A program made the translations under genes and the position numbers. From positions 434,001-498,000 of the forward strand of contig NZ_FNKA01000003.1 in the NCBI RefSeq assembly GCF_900101335.1: a stretch of DNA of 64,000 bases, written 5' to 3'. Below the pieces are notes generated by a model. The model saw nothing but the letters and a program-made list of their open reading frames with translations, made no database searches and had not been told where the DNA came from. Shown here in pieces: positions 7,167 through 16,164 of the stretch. Origin of the DNA: Quadrisphaera sp. DSM 44207 (lineage in GTDB: Bacteria > Actinomycetota > Actinomycetes > Actinomycetales > Quadrisphaeraceae). Position 1 is the first letter of the stretch. Each line of letters starts with the position of its first letter.

Positions 7167-8747
7167 GTGGCGCGCGCCGGCGCGAGCGGCGCCACCGCGC
7201 CGGGCGGCGCGGTGGGCCCCGGCCCGTCGCGGCCGATGCCCTCGCTGCGCGCGGTCGCCGCGCGCGAGCTGTCCGCCGTCCCCGACGCCGACGTCCTCGC
7301 CGTCCCGGTCGCCCGGGGGGTGGGCGAGGAGGGCCCCCAGCCGCGGGCCGGCACGGCCGACGCCGCGGTCGCCTACGGCATCGACCTCGCCGCGGTGTGC
7401 GAGCGGGCGCGGTTCACGGGCGCCGCGGGCGGCGTGCTGCCCGTGCCCGGGGCGCGCCCGGCTCCTGCGGGGGACGGCGCCGCGCTGCCGCCGTCGCTGC
7501 TGCTCGTGGGCACCGGCGCGGGCACCCCGCAGGACCTGCGCCGCGCCGGCGCCGCGCTCGCCCGCGCCGTGCGCGGCCGCTCGCTCGTCGCCACCCCGGT
7601 CGTCGCCGACGCGCCGGCCGCGGGCGTGCAGGCCTTCGCCGAGGGCGCGCTGCTCGGCTCCTACCACCCGCCGCGCTCCGGGCTCTCCGAGGGCCCCGAG
7701 CCCGCGGTGGGGGCGCTCGCCCTGCTCGGCTGCACCGCCGAGGCGCCCCTGGAGCGGGCGAGCACCGGGGCCCGGGCCACGTGGCGGGTGCGCGACCTGG
7801 CCGCCACGCCGTCGTCCACGAAGAGCCCGCAGTGGGTGGCCGAGCAGGCGCGCCTGCTGGCCGGGCAGGTCGACGGCGTCGGGGTCGAGGTGCTCGACGA
7901 GCGCGAGCTGACCGCGCTCGGCTTCGGCGGGCTGCTCGCCGTGGGCGCCGGCTCGGCCACCCCTCCGCGCCTGGTGCGCGCGACCTTCACGCCGCGGCGC
8001 CCGCCCTCGGCGCTGCCGCGCCACGTCGTCCTCGTGGGCAAGGGCATCACGTTCGACACCGGCGGCCTGTCGATCAAGCCGCGCGAGGCCATGGTGCCGA
8101 TGAAGACGGACATGACCGGTGCCGCCGTCGTCCTCGCCGCGCTGCTCGGGGCCGCCGAGCTGGACCTGCCGCACCGCGTCACCGCCCTGCTGCCGCTGGC
8201 CGAGAACGCCTTCGGCGCCTCCTCCTACCGCCCCGGCGACGTGGTGACCACCTTCGCCGGCACGACGGTGGAGGTGGCCAACACCGACGCGGAGGGACGG
8301 ATGGTGCTCGCCGACGCGCTCTCCTACGCCGACGCCGAGCTGGGCCCCGACCTGCTCGTGGACGTCGCCACCCTCACCGGCGCCGCCAGCCTCGGCCTGG
8401 GCAAGCGCCACGCGGCCCTGTTCACCGCCGACGACGCCCTCGCCGCGGGCCTGGAGGCGGCCGCCGACGACTCCGGGGAGCGCGTGTGGCGCATGCCCCT
8501 GGTGGAGGACTACCGCCCCGCCCTCGACAGCGAGGTCGCCGACCTGCGGCACGTGCCCGCCGAGTCCCCGGGCGCCGGGGCCGTGACGGCCGCGCTGTTC
8601 CTGCGCGAGTTCACCGGCTCGCGCACCTGGGCGCACCTGGACGTCGCCGGCCCGGCGCGCGCCGACCGCGACGAGCACGAGGTGACCAAGGGCGCCACCG
8701 GCTTCGGCGCCCGGCTGCTGCTGCGGTGGCTCGAGGGGCTGGCCTGA
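7167..8747 (+). CDS. pepA: Leucyl aminopeptidase (M17)
   Basis: This is a cytosolic zinc/manganese aminopeptidase. The catalytic half carries the M17 metal/active-site motifs VGKGITFDTGGLSIKP (Lys and Asp ligands) and NTDAEGRMVLADAL, plus TLTGAASLGLG. The variable N-terminal domain is present. The GTG at 7167 begins one base after the DUF3117 stop and gives 526 residues. The ATG at 7236 gives 503 and is the alternative, closer to the family's usual length. Co-directional with DUF3117. Confidence 0.93.
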   Translation: MARAGASGATAPGGAVGPGPSRPMPSLRAVAARELSAVPDADVLAVPVARGVGEEGPQPRAGTADAAVAYGIDLAAVCERARFTGAAGGVLPVPGARPAPAGDGAALPPSLLLVGTGAGTPQDLRRAGAALARAVRGRSLVATPVVADAPAAGVQAFAEGALLGSYHPPRSGLSEGPEPAVGALALLGCTAEAPLERASTGARATWRVRDLAATPSSTKSPQWVAEQARLLAGQVDGVGVEVLDERELTALGFGGLLAVGAGSATPPRLVRATFTPRRPPSALPRHVVLVGKGITFDTGGLSIKPREAMVPMKTDMTGAAVVLAALLGAAELDLPHRVTALLPLAENAFGASSYRPGDVVTTFAGTTVEVANTDAEGRMVLADALSYADAELGPDLLVDVATLTGAASLGLGKRHAALFTADDALAAGLEAAADDSGERVWRMPLVEDYRPALDSEVADLRHVPAESPGAGAVTAALFLREFTGSRTWAHLDVAGPARADRDEHEVTKGATGFGARLLLRWLEGLA

Positions 8748-8790
8748 TCACCGCCTCGCCCGCCTCCGCCGCGCGAGGACCCTCCGGCAC

Positions 8791-8822
8791 TAGGCTGGAC
8801 CGGCCACGGGGACGCCAGGAGG
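8791..8822 (+). promoter_or_regulatory. Promoter -10 box and Shine-Dalgarno site of the O-methyltransferase gene
   Basis: TAGGCT at 8791-8796 is a good -10 element. A consensus AGGAGG lies at 8817-8822. The Shine-Dalgarno site is followed after 8 nt by ATC at 8831 rather than by ATG, GTG or TTG. The site therefore decides the start of the next gene and points to a rare AUC initiation codon. Confidence 0.6.
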
Positions 8823-8830
8823 ACCGCGCC

Positions 8831-9493
8831 ATCACCGCCAACGCCAGCACCGCCAGGGCCAGCGTCGCCAAGTCGACGAGCTGGTCCTACGCCGAGCACT
8901 TCGTCCCCGAGAGCGAGGCCATGGAGCGGGCGCGGGCGCGCGCCTCCGAGCTCGGCATCGGCGCGACGGGCCCGGGGGCAGGCTCCCTGCTGCGGGCCCT
9001 GTGCGCCGCCGCCGACGCCCGCTCGGTGGTGGAGGTGGGCACCGGCGCCGGGGTCTCCGGCCTGTGGCTGCTCGGCGGCATGCCCGCCGACGGGGTGCTG
9101 ACCACCATCGACGTCGAGGTCGAGCACCTGCGCGCCGCCCGGCAGGCCTTCGCCGAGGTCGGCGTGCGCAGCGGCCGGATCCGGGGCATCACGGGGCGCG
9201 CCAGCGACGTCCTGCCGCGCCTGACCGAGGGCGGCTACGACCTCGTGCTCCTGGACGCCGACCCGCGCGGCGCGCTGGGCTACCTCGACCGCGCGGTGCG
9301 GCTGCTGCGCCGCGGCGGGGTGCTGGCCGTCGCCGGCGCCCTCTCGCACGACCGCGCCGGGGACCCGGCGCAGCGCGACCCCGCCACCACGGCCGTGCGC
9401 GAGATCGCCAAGGAGCTGCGCGCGCAGGAGGACCTCCTGCCGTCGCTGGTGCCCAGCAGCGACGGGCTGCTCCTCGCCGTCCGGCGCCGCTGA
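8831..9493 (+). CDS. Class I SAM-dependent O-methyltransferase (probable ATC start)
   Basis: The 220-residue frame has VVEVGTGAGVSGLWLLGG (SAM site), TTIDVEVEHL and YDLVLLDADPRGALGYLD, as in the Rv1220c-type O-methyltransferase beside sigE. Conserved sequence begins by SWSYAEHFVPESEAM (from about 8878). Between the pepA stop and the internal ATG at 8921 this frame has no ATG, GTG or TTG. A perfect AGGAGG 8 nt before an ATC at 8831 makes that codon the best start. The ATG at 8921 would delete the conserved N-terminal helix. Confidence in the gene is high and in the start moderate. Confidence 0.85.
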   Translation: MTANASTARASVAKSTSWSYAEHFVPESEAMERARARASELGIGATGPGAGSLLRALCAAADARSVVEVGTGAGVSGLWLLGGMPADGVLTTIDVEVEHLRAARQAFAEVGVRSGRIRGITGRASDVLPRLTEGGYDLVLLDADPRGALGYLDRAVRLLRRGGVLAVAGALSHDRAGDPAQRDPATTAVREIAKELRAQEDLLPSLVPSSDGLLLAVRRR

Positions 9494-9574
9494 GACGCCC
9501 GAAGGGGTTGCGGCACCCCCCGGTGGTGACGCATCGTGTTCACACAACACCTGTGGGTGAGTGACAAGGGTCAC

Positions 9575-9592
9575 ACGGCCTTCCCAGGCCGT
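9575..9592. promoter_or_regulatory. Hairpin in the sigE upstream region
   Basis: ACGGCCT and AGGCCGT form a perfect 7-bp stem around TCCC at 9575-9592. It is preceded by GTGTT-CACAC-AACAC and GTGAC-AAGG-GTCAC inverted repeats (about 9536-9574). The 161-bp gap between the methyltransferase and sigE therefore holds a cluster of dyads that could terminate the upstream gene or bind a regulator of sigE. No classic ECF -35 GGAAC was found here. Confidence 0.45.
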
Positions 9593-9654
9593 TTCCAGGC
9601 ATCGGCGCCAGGCTGGAGCGTCGGCGCAGGTGCAGCCGGGGCGCGGAGGCGGTC

Positions 9655-10311
9655 GTGGACGGACGAGAGCTCGAGCAGGTCGTGCAGCCGGTGGACGACG
9701 TGCCCTCGTGGGAGGACGTCGTCCGCCTGCACTCGGAGCGCGTCTACCGGCTCGCCCACCGCCTGACCGGCGACCCGCACGAGGCGGAGGACCTCACGCA
9801 GGAGGTCTTCGTGCGCGTCTTCCGCTCGCTGGCCGACTACGTGCCGGGCACGTTCGAGGGCTGGCTGCACCGGATCACGACGAACCTCTTCCTGGACCAG
9901 GTGCGCCGCCGTCGCCGCGTGCGCGTCGACGCGCTGACCGAGGAGGCCGCCGCCCGGCTGCCCGACGGCGAGCCGGGGCCGGAGCGGGCCTTCGAGCGCG
10001 CGCACCTGGACCTGGACGTGCAGGCGGCCCTGGACCGCCTGCCCCCCGCCTTCCGCGACGTCGTCGTCCTCGTCGACGTCGAGGAGCTCTCCTACGAGGA
10101 GGCGGCCCGCGTCCTGGACGTGAAGATGGGCACGGTGCGCTCGCGCCTGCACCGCGCCCGGGCCCAGCTGCGGCGCGAGCTGGTGCACCTGGCCCCGCCC
10201 ACCGCCCTGCGTCCCGTGCCGGGCGGGCGGCCGCCGCAGCGCCGGCCCGTGCGGGCCGTGGCGCGACCGGTCGGGGGCCTGCCGGGGGCCGCGCTGCCCG
10301 TGGCCGGCTGA
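9655..10311 (+). CDS. sigE: ECF RNA polymerase sigma factor, SigE type
   Basis: The 218-residue protein contains sigma region 2 ([25 protein letters not shown], about residues 32-57) and region 4 ([26 protein letters not shown] ... [11 protein letters not shown]). Region 2 recognises the -10 and region 4 the -35 element. Order O-methyltransferase, sigE, htrA, tatB matches the M. tuberculosis Rv1220c-Rv1224 block and supports a cell-envelope stress role. An Arg/Pro-rich 45-residue C-terminal tail follows region 4. The anti-sigma gene rseA that normally follows is absent. Confidence 0.92.
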   Translation: MDGRELEQVVQPVDDVPSWEDVVRLHSERVYRLAHRLTGDPHEAEDLTQEVFVRVFRSLADYVPGTFEGWLHRITTNLFLDQVRRRRRVRVDALTEEAAARLPDGEPGPERAFERAHLDLDVQAALDRLPPAFRDVVVLVDVEELSYEEAARVLDVKMGTVRSRLHRARAQLRRELVHLAPPTALRPVPGGRPPQRRPVRAVARPVGGLPGAALPVAG

Positions 10312-10391
10312 CCCGCTCCCCCCCGGCCGGACCACCCGTGCAGCGCGCACGGGAGGCGGCGGGGGAGGATGGGCCCGACCAGGGAGGTGGC

Positions 10392-11696
10392 ATGAGCGAG
10401 CGACCCGCAGCACCGGCGGCGGACGCGGACGCCGTCCGGAGCGCGACGGCCGTGCCCGCCGGGCCGCTGTCCGGGCACGACGGTCCCGGCTTCCCGCACG
10501 CCCCGCACGTGCCCGAGGACGGCGGGGCGGTGCCCGCGCGCCGTCCGGCCCGGCGCCGGCGCGGCGCGCTCGCGGTGCTCGGCGCCGCGGGCGCCCTGCT
10601 GCTCGGCACCGCGGGCGGCTTCGCCGGCGGGGCGCTGCAGGACCGCCTGAGCGGCGGCGCGGGCACGGCGTCCGCGCCGCTGCGCGTGGTGCCGGGCGGC
10701 TCCGCCGGCGGGAGCGCGGACGGCGGCGACGGCGACGGCGGCACGTCCCCGGCGCTGCCGGAGCAGGGGGCGGTCAGCGAGGTCGCGGCCGCGGTGCTGC
10801 CGAGCGTGGTGGCGCTGCAGGTGAGCACGCCGACCGCGGCGGGCTCGGGCTCCGGGTTCGTCGTCGGCGACGGCCTGCTGCTGACGAACAACCACGTCGT
10901 CGCGGCGGCCGCCGACGGCGGCGGCGAGGTCACGGCGGTCTTCGGCGACGGCACGGAGGTGGCGGCCGAGCTCGTCGGGCGCACCACGCCGTACGACCTG
11001 GCCGTGCTGCGGGTGGAGCGCGAGGGGCTCGTGCCGCTGGAGTTCGCGGACTCCGCGGCCCTGGCCGTCGGCGCTCCGGTCGTGGCGATCGGCGCGCCGC
11101 TGGGCCTGGAGGGCACCGTGACCACGGGCATCGTCAGCGCGCTCAACCGCCCCGTGGCAGCGGGGCAGGGGCAGGACAGCGCCTTCATCAACGCCATCCA
11201 GACCGACGCCGCGATCAACCCGGGCAACTCCGGCGGGCCCCTGGTGGACATGCAGGGCCGCGTCGTCGGCGTCACCTCCGCCATCGCCCAGGCGCCCGGG
11301 GCCCTCGGCGGCAGCGGCGGCAACATCGGCCTCGGCTTCGCGATCCCGAGCGCGCAGGCGGTGCGCACCTCCCAGGAGATCATCGACACCGGGCGCGCGA
11401 CCTACCCCGTCATCGGCGTCGCGCTCGACGAGCGCTACACCGGGCAGGGCGTGCAGGTGGCCACCGGGTCGAGCCCGACCGGGCCGCCGGTGACGCCGGG
11501 CGGCCCCGCCGAGCAGGCGGGGATCCAGCCCGGGGACCTCATCACCGCGTTCGAGGGCCGGCCGGTGACGGCGAACGACGAGCTCATCGTCGCCATCCGC
11601 GCTCAGCGGCCCGGGGACACCGTGACGCTGACCGTCGTCCGCGACGGCCAGGCCCGCGACGTCGACCTCGTCCTCGACCAGGCCGAGAGCGACTGA
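10392..11696 (+). CDS. htrA: HtrA/DegP-type trypsin-like serine protease with PDZ domain
   Basis: The 434-residue membrane-anchored protease acts outside the cytoplasm in protein quality control. A cytoplasmic Pro/Ala tail precedes one span (ALAVLGAAGALLLGTAGGFAGG, about residues 58-80). The protease domain has the triad His in LLLTNNHVV, Asp in YDLAVL and Ser in NPGNSGGPL. The C-terminal PDZ includes GGPAEQAGIQPGDLITAFEG. The ATG has a GGGAGGTGG ribosome site. It follows sigE by 80 bp and is its expected partner. No zinc-binding anti-sigma (HxxxCxxC) motif is present in the N-terminus. Confidence 0.93.
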   Translation: MSERPAAPAADADAVRSATAVPAGPLSGHDGPGFPHAPHVPEDGGAVPARRPARRRRGALAVLGAAGALLLGTAGGFAGGALQDRLSGGAGTASAPLRVVPGGSAGGSADGGDGDGGTSPALPEQGAVSEVAAAVLPSVVALQVSTPTAAGSGSGFVVGDGLLLTNNHVVAAAADGGGEVTAVFGDGTEVAAELVGRTTPYDLAVLRVEREGLVPLEFADSAALAVGAPVVAIGAPLGLEGTVTTGIVSALNRPVAAGQGQDSAFINAIQTDAAINPGNSGGPLVDMQGRVVGVTSAIAQAPGALGGSGGNIGLGFAIPSAQAVRTSQEIIDTGRATYPVIGVALDERYTGQGVQVATGSSPTGPPVTPGGPAEQAGIQPGDLITAFEGRPVTANDELIVAIRAQRPGDTVTLTVVRDGQARDVDLVLDQAESD

Positions 11697-11707
11697 GGAG
11701 CGAGCGG

Positions 11708-12088
11708 GTGTTCGGCGTCAACCTCGGCGAGCTGTCGATCATCGCCCTCGTCGCGCTCCTGGTGATCGGGCCGGAGCGGCTGCCGCAGTACGCCGCCCAG
11801 CTCGGGCGCGTGGTGCGCGAGGGGCGGCGGATGGCCCTCGGCGTGCGCGAGCAGGTGCGCGACGAGCTGGGCCCGGAGTTCGACGAGGTCGACTGGCGCA
11901 AGCTGGACCCGCGCCAGTACGACCCGCGCCGCATCGTCCGCGACGCCCTGTCCGAGGCGTGGGAGGACCACCCGCCCTCGCGCTCCCGGGCCTCCGGGGC
12001 GACCCCGAGCCGGCGCGCGACCCCGGGCCGCCCGGTCCAGCGCTCCCAGGACGCCGGCCCGCCCCCGTTCGACGCCGACGCCACCTGA
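11708..12088 (+). CDS. tatB: Twin-arginine translocase subunit TatB
   Basis: The 126-residue protein starts MFGVNLGELSIIALVALLVIGPERLP, the short N-terminal span and conserved Gly-Pro-Glu hinge of TatB. An amphipathic helix (PQYAAQLGRVVREGRRMA) and a charged Pro-rich tail follow. TatB works with TatC to recognise twin-arginine signal peptides. The frame opens with GTG 11 bp after htrA. The multicopper oxidase at 22-24 kb is a likely Tat substrate. The gene converges on mrp with only 11 bp between them and no visible terminator. Confidence 0.92.
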   Translation: MFGVNLGELSIIALVALLVIGPERLPQYAAQLGRVVREGRRMALGVREQVRDELGPEFDEVDWRKLDPRQYDPRRIVRDALSEAWEDHPPSRSRASGATPSRRATPGRPVQRSQDAGPPPFDADAT

Positions 12089-12099
12089 GCGCGGGGCCC

Positions 12100-13320
12100 T
12101 CAGCCGACGGGGGTGATCCCGAGGCGGCGGCCGGCGAGGCTGCGCGGGCGGTGCCCGAGGCGGTGGGCCAGGTCGCGGATCACGACGGCCGCGGGGGAGT
12201 CCGGCGCGGAGAGCACCACCGGCGTGCCGGCGTCCCCGCCCTCGCGCAGCGCGACGTCGATGGGCACCTGGGCCAGCAGCGGCACCTCCGTGCCGGTCTC
12301 GGCCGACAGGCGCCGGGCGACCTGCTCGCCGCCGCCGGAGCCGAACAGCTCCACGCGCGAGCCGTCGGGCATCGGCATCCACGACATGTTCTCCACGACG
12401 CCGGCGATGCGCTGGCTCGTGCGCGTGGCGAGCCCGCCCGAGCGGTGCGCGACCTCCGCGGCCGCCGGCTGCGGGGTCGTCACGACGAGCACCTCCGAGC
12501 CCGGCAGCAGCTGGGACACGCTGATCGGGATGTCCCCGGTGCCGGGGGGCATGTCGAGCAGCAGCACGTCGAGGTCGCCGAAGTGCACCTCGGTGAGGAA
12601 CTGCTGCAGCGCGCGGTGCAGCAGCGGGCCGCGGTGCATCACCGGCTGGCCGTCGGGGACGACCATGCCCATGGAGATGGCCTTGACGTCGTGCGCGACC
12701 GGCGGCAGGACCATGTCGTCCAGCTTCGTCGGCTTCGCCCGGGTGCCGAGGAGCCCGGGCACGGAGAAGCCGTGGACGTCGGCGTCCACCAGCCCCACCC
12801 GCAGGCCCTCGGCGGCCATCGCGACCGCGAGGTTGACCGTGAGGGTGGACTTGCCGACGCCGCCCTTGCCGGAGGCGACGGCGATCACGCGGGTGAGGCT
12901 GCCCGGCCGGGCGAAGGGCACCTCCCGCTCCGGGGTGCCGCCGCGCAGGGTCGAGCGCAGGCTCGCGCGCTGCTCGGCGTCCATGACGCCCAGGTCGACG
13001 CGGACCGCGACCACCCCGGGCACGGCGCGCACCGCGGCGGTGACGTCGCGGTCGATGGTGTCGCGCAGCGGGCAGCCGGCGGTGGTGAGCAGCACGGTGA
13101 CCAGCACGGCGCCGGTGGCGGAGACCTGCACGGACTCGACCATGCCGAGCTCGGTGATGGGACGGCGGATCTCCGGGTCCAGCACCGTCGCCAGCGCGGC
13201 GCGCACGGCGGCCTCGGACGGCGCGCCGGCGGGTGCCGGAGCCGGGGACGCGGGAGCAGCGGGTGCGGGAACGGCGGGCGCGGGGGCCGCGGCGCCGCGA
13301 CCGCGCAGGAACGGGCTCAC
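12100..13320 (-). CDS. mrp: Mrp/NBP35-type Fe-S cluster carrier ATPase
   Basis: The 406-residue protein has an N-terminal MIP18/DUF59 domain (VLDPEIRRPITELGMV), then a deviant Walker A ASGKGGVGKST near residue 155, VDADVHGFSVP, and LLLDMPPGTGD. It binds and transfers Fe-S clusters in an ATP-dependent way. The CxxC usual in eukaryotic homologues is not obvious. The frame opens upstream at 13404, but the GTG at 13320 was chosen because TACCCT (reverse strand 13332-13327) lies 6 nt before it, a leaderless arrangement. Position near sigE/htrA/tatB matches Rv1229c. Confidence 0.92.
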   Translation of the reverse strand: MSPFLRGRGAAAPAPAVPAPAAPASPAPAPAGAPSEAAVRAALATVLDPEIRRPITELGMVESVQVSATGAVLVTVLLTTAGCPLRDTIDRDVTAAVRAVPGVVAVRVDLGVMDAEQRASLRSTLRGGTPEREVPFARPGSLTRVIAVASGKGGVGKSTLTVNLAVAMAAEGLRVGLVDADVHGFSVPGLLGTRAKPTKLDDMVLPPVAHDVKAISMGMVVPDGQPVMHRGPLLHRALQQFLTEVHFGDLDVLLLDMPPGTGDIPISVSQLLPGSEVLVVTTPQPAAAEVAHRSGGLATRTSQRIAGVVENMSWMPMPDGSRVELFGSGGGEQVARRLSAETGTEVPLLAQVPIDVALREGGDAGTPVVLSAPDSPAAVVIRDLAHRLGHRPRSLAGRRLGITPVG

Positions 13321-13407
13321 CCGACGAGGGTAAGCCGCTCCGGACCACCTCCGTGCGTCAGCACCTCCGCGACCTCGGGCGCGTGCGGGTGCTGGCGCGT
13401 GCACCGG

Positions 13408-15387
13408 TCACGCGGGGGTGCGGCACCAGGGGCAGACGCGCCAGTCCTCCTCCAGGGGCCGCGAGCAGCTGCGGCAGGCGCCGGACGCGAGGTCCACCGC
13501 GCACCACGGGCACGCGAGCATGCCGGGGGTGACGGGCCGCTCGCACGAGGGGCACGCGCGGCCGGAGCCGTGCCCGGCGCCCGCGGAGGCGTCCTGGGCC
13601 GTCACGCGCACGGCCTCCTCGAACGTCGTCTCGCCCCGGCGCGCCTTCTCCACCGCGGACGCGCGCAGGGTCGTCATGCCGCGCGTGCGCGCGGTGGCCC
13701 CCACCGCGGCCTCGCTGGGGTCCTTCAGCAGCACCGAGCGCACCGCGGTGTCGACCTCGAGCACCTCGTAGACCGCCGTGCGGCCCCGGTAGCCGGTGCC
13801 GCCGCAGTCGGGGCAGCCGGTGCCGCGGCGCGGGGTGGCGCCGAGGAGGTCGCGCGCGCTCAGGCCGAGGACGCCGAGCACGGACTCGTCCGGCGCGTAC
13901 GGCTCCGCGCAGGCGGAGCACGGTCGGCGCACGAGGCGCTGGGCGACCGAGGCGGTCAGGGAGGAGGCGACGAGGAACGGCTGGGTGCCCATGTCGACCA
14001 GGCGGGTCAGCGCCGCGACGGCCGAGTTGGTGTGCAGGGTGGTCAGCACCAGGTGGCCGGTGAGGGAGGCCTTCAGGGCCAGCTCGGCCGTCTCGGCGTC
14101 GCGCACCTCGCCGACGAGGACGATGTCGGGGTCCTGGCGCAGCACCGAGCGCAGCCCCGCCTGGAACGTCATGCCGGTGCGCGGGTTCACCTGCACCTGC
14201 GTGATGCCGGGCAGCTGCACCTCGACCGGGTCCTCCAGGGTGACGATGTTGCGCTCGGGGCTGAGCACCTCCGCCAGCGCCGAGTACAGCGTCGCGGTCT
14301 TGCCCGACCCGGTGGGGCCGGTGATGAGGACCAGGCCCTGCGGCAGGGCCAGCGCCCGCCGGAACGCCGCCAGCTGCGCGGGCTCGAAGCCGAGGCGCTT
14401 CAGCGGCGGCACGTCGTCCCCGCGGGTGAGCAGGCGCACGACGACCTTCTCCCCGTGCAGGGCGGGCAGGGTCGAGACGCGGCAGTCGACCGGGGCGCCG
14501 TCCACGGTGATGCGGGCGCGGCCGTCCTGCGGCACGCGGCGCTCGGCGATGTCCAGCCCGGAGATGATCTTCAGGCGGCTCACGACGGTGCCCGCGGCCC
14601 GCGGCGAGGTCGTCAGGACGTCGCGCAGGAGCCCGTCGACGCGGTAGCGCACCCGCAGGGCCTCGCGCTGGGTCTCGACGTGGATGTCGGAGGCGCCGAG
14701 GCGCACGGCGTCCGCGAGCACCCGGTTCACGAGCTGGACGACGGGGTCGCTCTCGTCGGCGCCGTCCCCGGCGAGGCCGCCGCCGCGCGCGCCGGGGCCG
14801 TCCTCGCCGTCGTCGGCCGCCGCGAGCACGGCGGTCGCGCCGCCGTCCTGGCCCAGGGACCACGCGCGCACCAGGTGCTCGCGGATCTGGCTCTCCGGGG
14901 CGACGAGGACCGTGAGCTCCTGGGCGCCGGTGTGCAGCTTCACGTCGTCGAGGGCGAGCACGTTGGTCGGGTCCGCGACCGCGACGACCAGGCCCGTGGG
15001 GGTGCGGTCGACGACGAGGACGCGGCTGCGGTCGGCGACGGACTGCGGCAGCAGCCGCACGACGTCCGGTGCCGGGGCGGTGCGGTGCAGGTCGAGGACG
15101 CCGAGCCCGAGCTGGTCCGCGAGCGCGACGGCGATGCCGCGCTCGTCGGTCAGCCCCATCTGCACCACGAGCTCGCCCAGGCGCCTGCGGGGGCCGGGCG
15201 CGGTCTGCTGCGCGGTCAGGACGCGGTCCAGCTGCTCGGCGCTGAGCACGCCCGCGTCGACGAGGAGGTCGCCCAGGCGGCGGCGCTGCAGGTGCTGCAG
15301 CGAGGTCGGCCCGGCCTGGGCGGGCAGCGCGCCGAGCGGGGCCGCCGGTGGGGAACCGCCCCACGGCGCCGCGGGCTGGGAAGGCAT
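13408..15387 (-). CDS. PilB/GspE-type secretion ATPase with C-terminal zinc-ribbon extension
   Basis: The 659-residue protein has two MshEN/GspE N-terminal lobes, then Walker A GPTGSGKTATLYSA, Asp box TLEDPVE, Walker B DIVLVGEVRD and a His box (LTTLHTN). The tetracysteine CSAC...CPDC is typical of PilB. It would power pilus or type II-like assembly. A C-terminal 60-residue tail adds CPSC, CPWC, CRSC and CPWC pairs, a double zinc ribbon not usual in the family. No pilC, pilT, pilM or pilin gene is in the window, so this ATPase stands alone. GTG 15390 is an alternative start. Confidence 0.9.
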   Translation of the reverse strand: MPSQPAAPWGGSPPAAPLGALPAQAGPTSLQHLQRRRLGDLLVDAGVLSAEQLDRVLTAQQTAPGPRRRLGELVVQMGLTDERGIAVALADQLGLGVLDLHRTAPAPDVVRLLPQSVADRSRVLVVDRTPTGLVVAVADPTNVLALDDVKLHTGAQELTVLVAPESQIREHLVRAWSLGQDGGATAVLAAADDGEDGPGARGGGLAGDGADESDPVVQLVNRVLADAVRLGASDIHVETQREALRVRYRVDGLLRDVLTTSPRAAGTVVSRLKIISGLDIAERRVPQDGRARITVDGAPVDCRVSTLPALHGEKVVVRLLTRGDDVPPLKRLGFEPAQLAAFRRALALPQGLVLITGPTGSGKTATLYSALAEVLSPERNIVTLEDPVEVQLPGITQVQVNPRTGMTFQAGLRSVLRQDPDIVLVGEVRDAETAELALKASLTGHLVLTTLHTNSAVAALTRLVDMGTQPFLVASSLTASVAQRLVRRPCSACAEPYAPDESVLGVLGLSARDLLGATPRRGTGCPDCGGTGYRGRTAVYEVLEVDTAVRSVLLKDPSEAAVGATARTRGMTTLRASAVEKARRGETTFEEAVRVTAQDASAGAGHGSGRACPSCERPVTPGMLACPWCAVDLASGACRSCSRPLEEDWRVCPWCRTPA

Positions 15388-15408
15388 CACCCGACCCGCA
15401 TCGGCACG

Positions 15409-16164
15409 TCAGCCGTCCGGGTGAAGCGCCGAGGACGGGCGAGCTGCCACGCGCCCGCCCCGACGCGGCCCCTCCCGCAGCGGGGACGCGTCCCGGTGGC
15501 GCCCGCCCTCGCGGGCCTCGCGCGCGTCGCGGCGCTCGCGGGAGCCGCCCTCGCGGGCGTCGCGCCCCTCCCGGCCGTCGCGGGCGTCGCGCCCCTCCCG
15601 GCCGTCGCGGGCGTCGCGCCCCTCCCGGCCGTCGCGGGCGTCGTGGCCGCCGCGGGCGTCCTCGAGCTCCTCCAGGAGCGCCCGCAGCTCCGAGCGCACG
15701 AAGTCGCGGGTGGCGACCTCGCCGAGGGCGATGCGCAGGGCGGCGACCTCGCGGGCGAGGTACTCGGTGTCGACCAGGTTGCGCTCGGCGCGCTGGCGGT
15801 CCTGCTCGAGGGCCACGCGGTCGCGGTCGTCCTGCCGGTTCTGCGCCAGCAGGATCAGCGGCGCCGCGTAGGAGGCCTGCAGCGACAGCAGCAGCGTCAG
15901 CAGCGTGTAGTTCAGCGCCTCGGGGTCGAACTGCCGGTCCTCCGGCGCGAAGGTGTTCCACGCCAGCCACACGAGGACGAACGCCGTCATGTACAGCAGG
16001 AAGCGCGGCGTGCCCATGAACCGCGCGAAGCCCTCGGAGAGGCGGCCGAAGGCCTCCGGGTCCACGCGGGGGCGGCGCACCAGGGAGCCCCGCGCCTCCA
16101 GGGGCGTGTCGAGGGCGTCGCGGCGCCGCTGCGCCTCGCCGGCGCCGTACCGGTCCTCAGCCAC
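15409..16164 (-). CDS. DUF1003 membrane protein with Arg/Asp/Gly repeat tail
   Basis: A 251-residue protein with a cytoplasmic N-terminus, two membrane spans (FLLYMTAFVLVWLAWNTF and YTLLTLLLSLQASYAAPLILL) joined by a short loop, and the conserved QNRQDDRDR segment of DUF1003. Function is unknown in the family. The tail carries three copies of RDGREGRDA encoded by 27-bp repeats (about 15570-15650), then an Arg/Glu-rich end. Its GTG overlaps the stop of the MgtE-like gene by 8 bp, so the two are translationally coupled and may work together at the membrane. Confidence 0.88.
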   Translation of the reverse strand: MAEDRYGAGEAQRRRDALDTPLEARGSLVRRPRVDPEAFGRLSEGFARFMGTPRFLLYMTAFVLVWLAWNTFAPEDRQFDPEALNYTLLTLLLSLQASYAAPLILLAQNRQDDRDRVALEQDRQRAERNLVDTEYLAREVAALRIALGEVATRDFVRSELRALLEELEDARGGHDARDGREGRDARDGREGRDARDGREGRDAREGGSRERRDAREAREGGRHRDASPLREGPRRGGRVAARPSSALHPDG

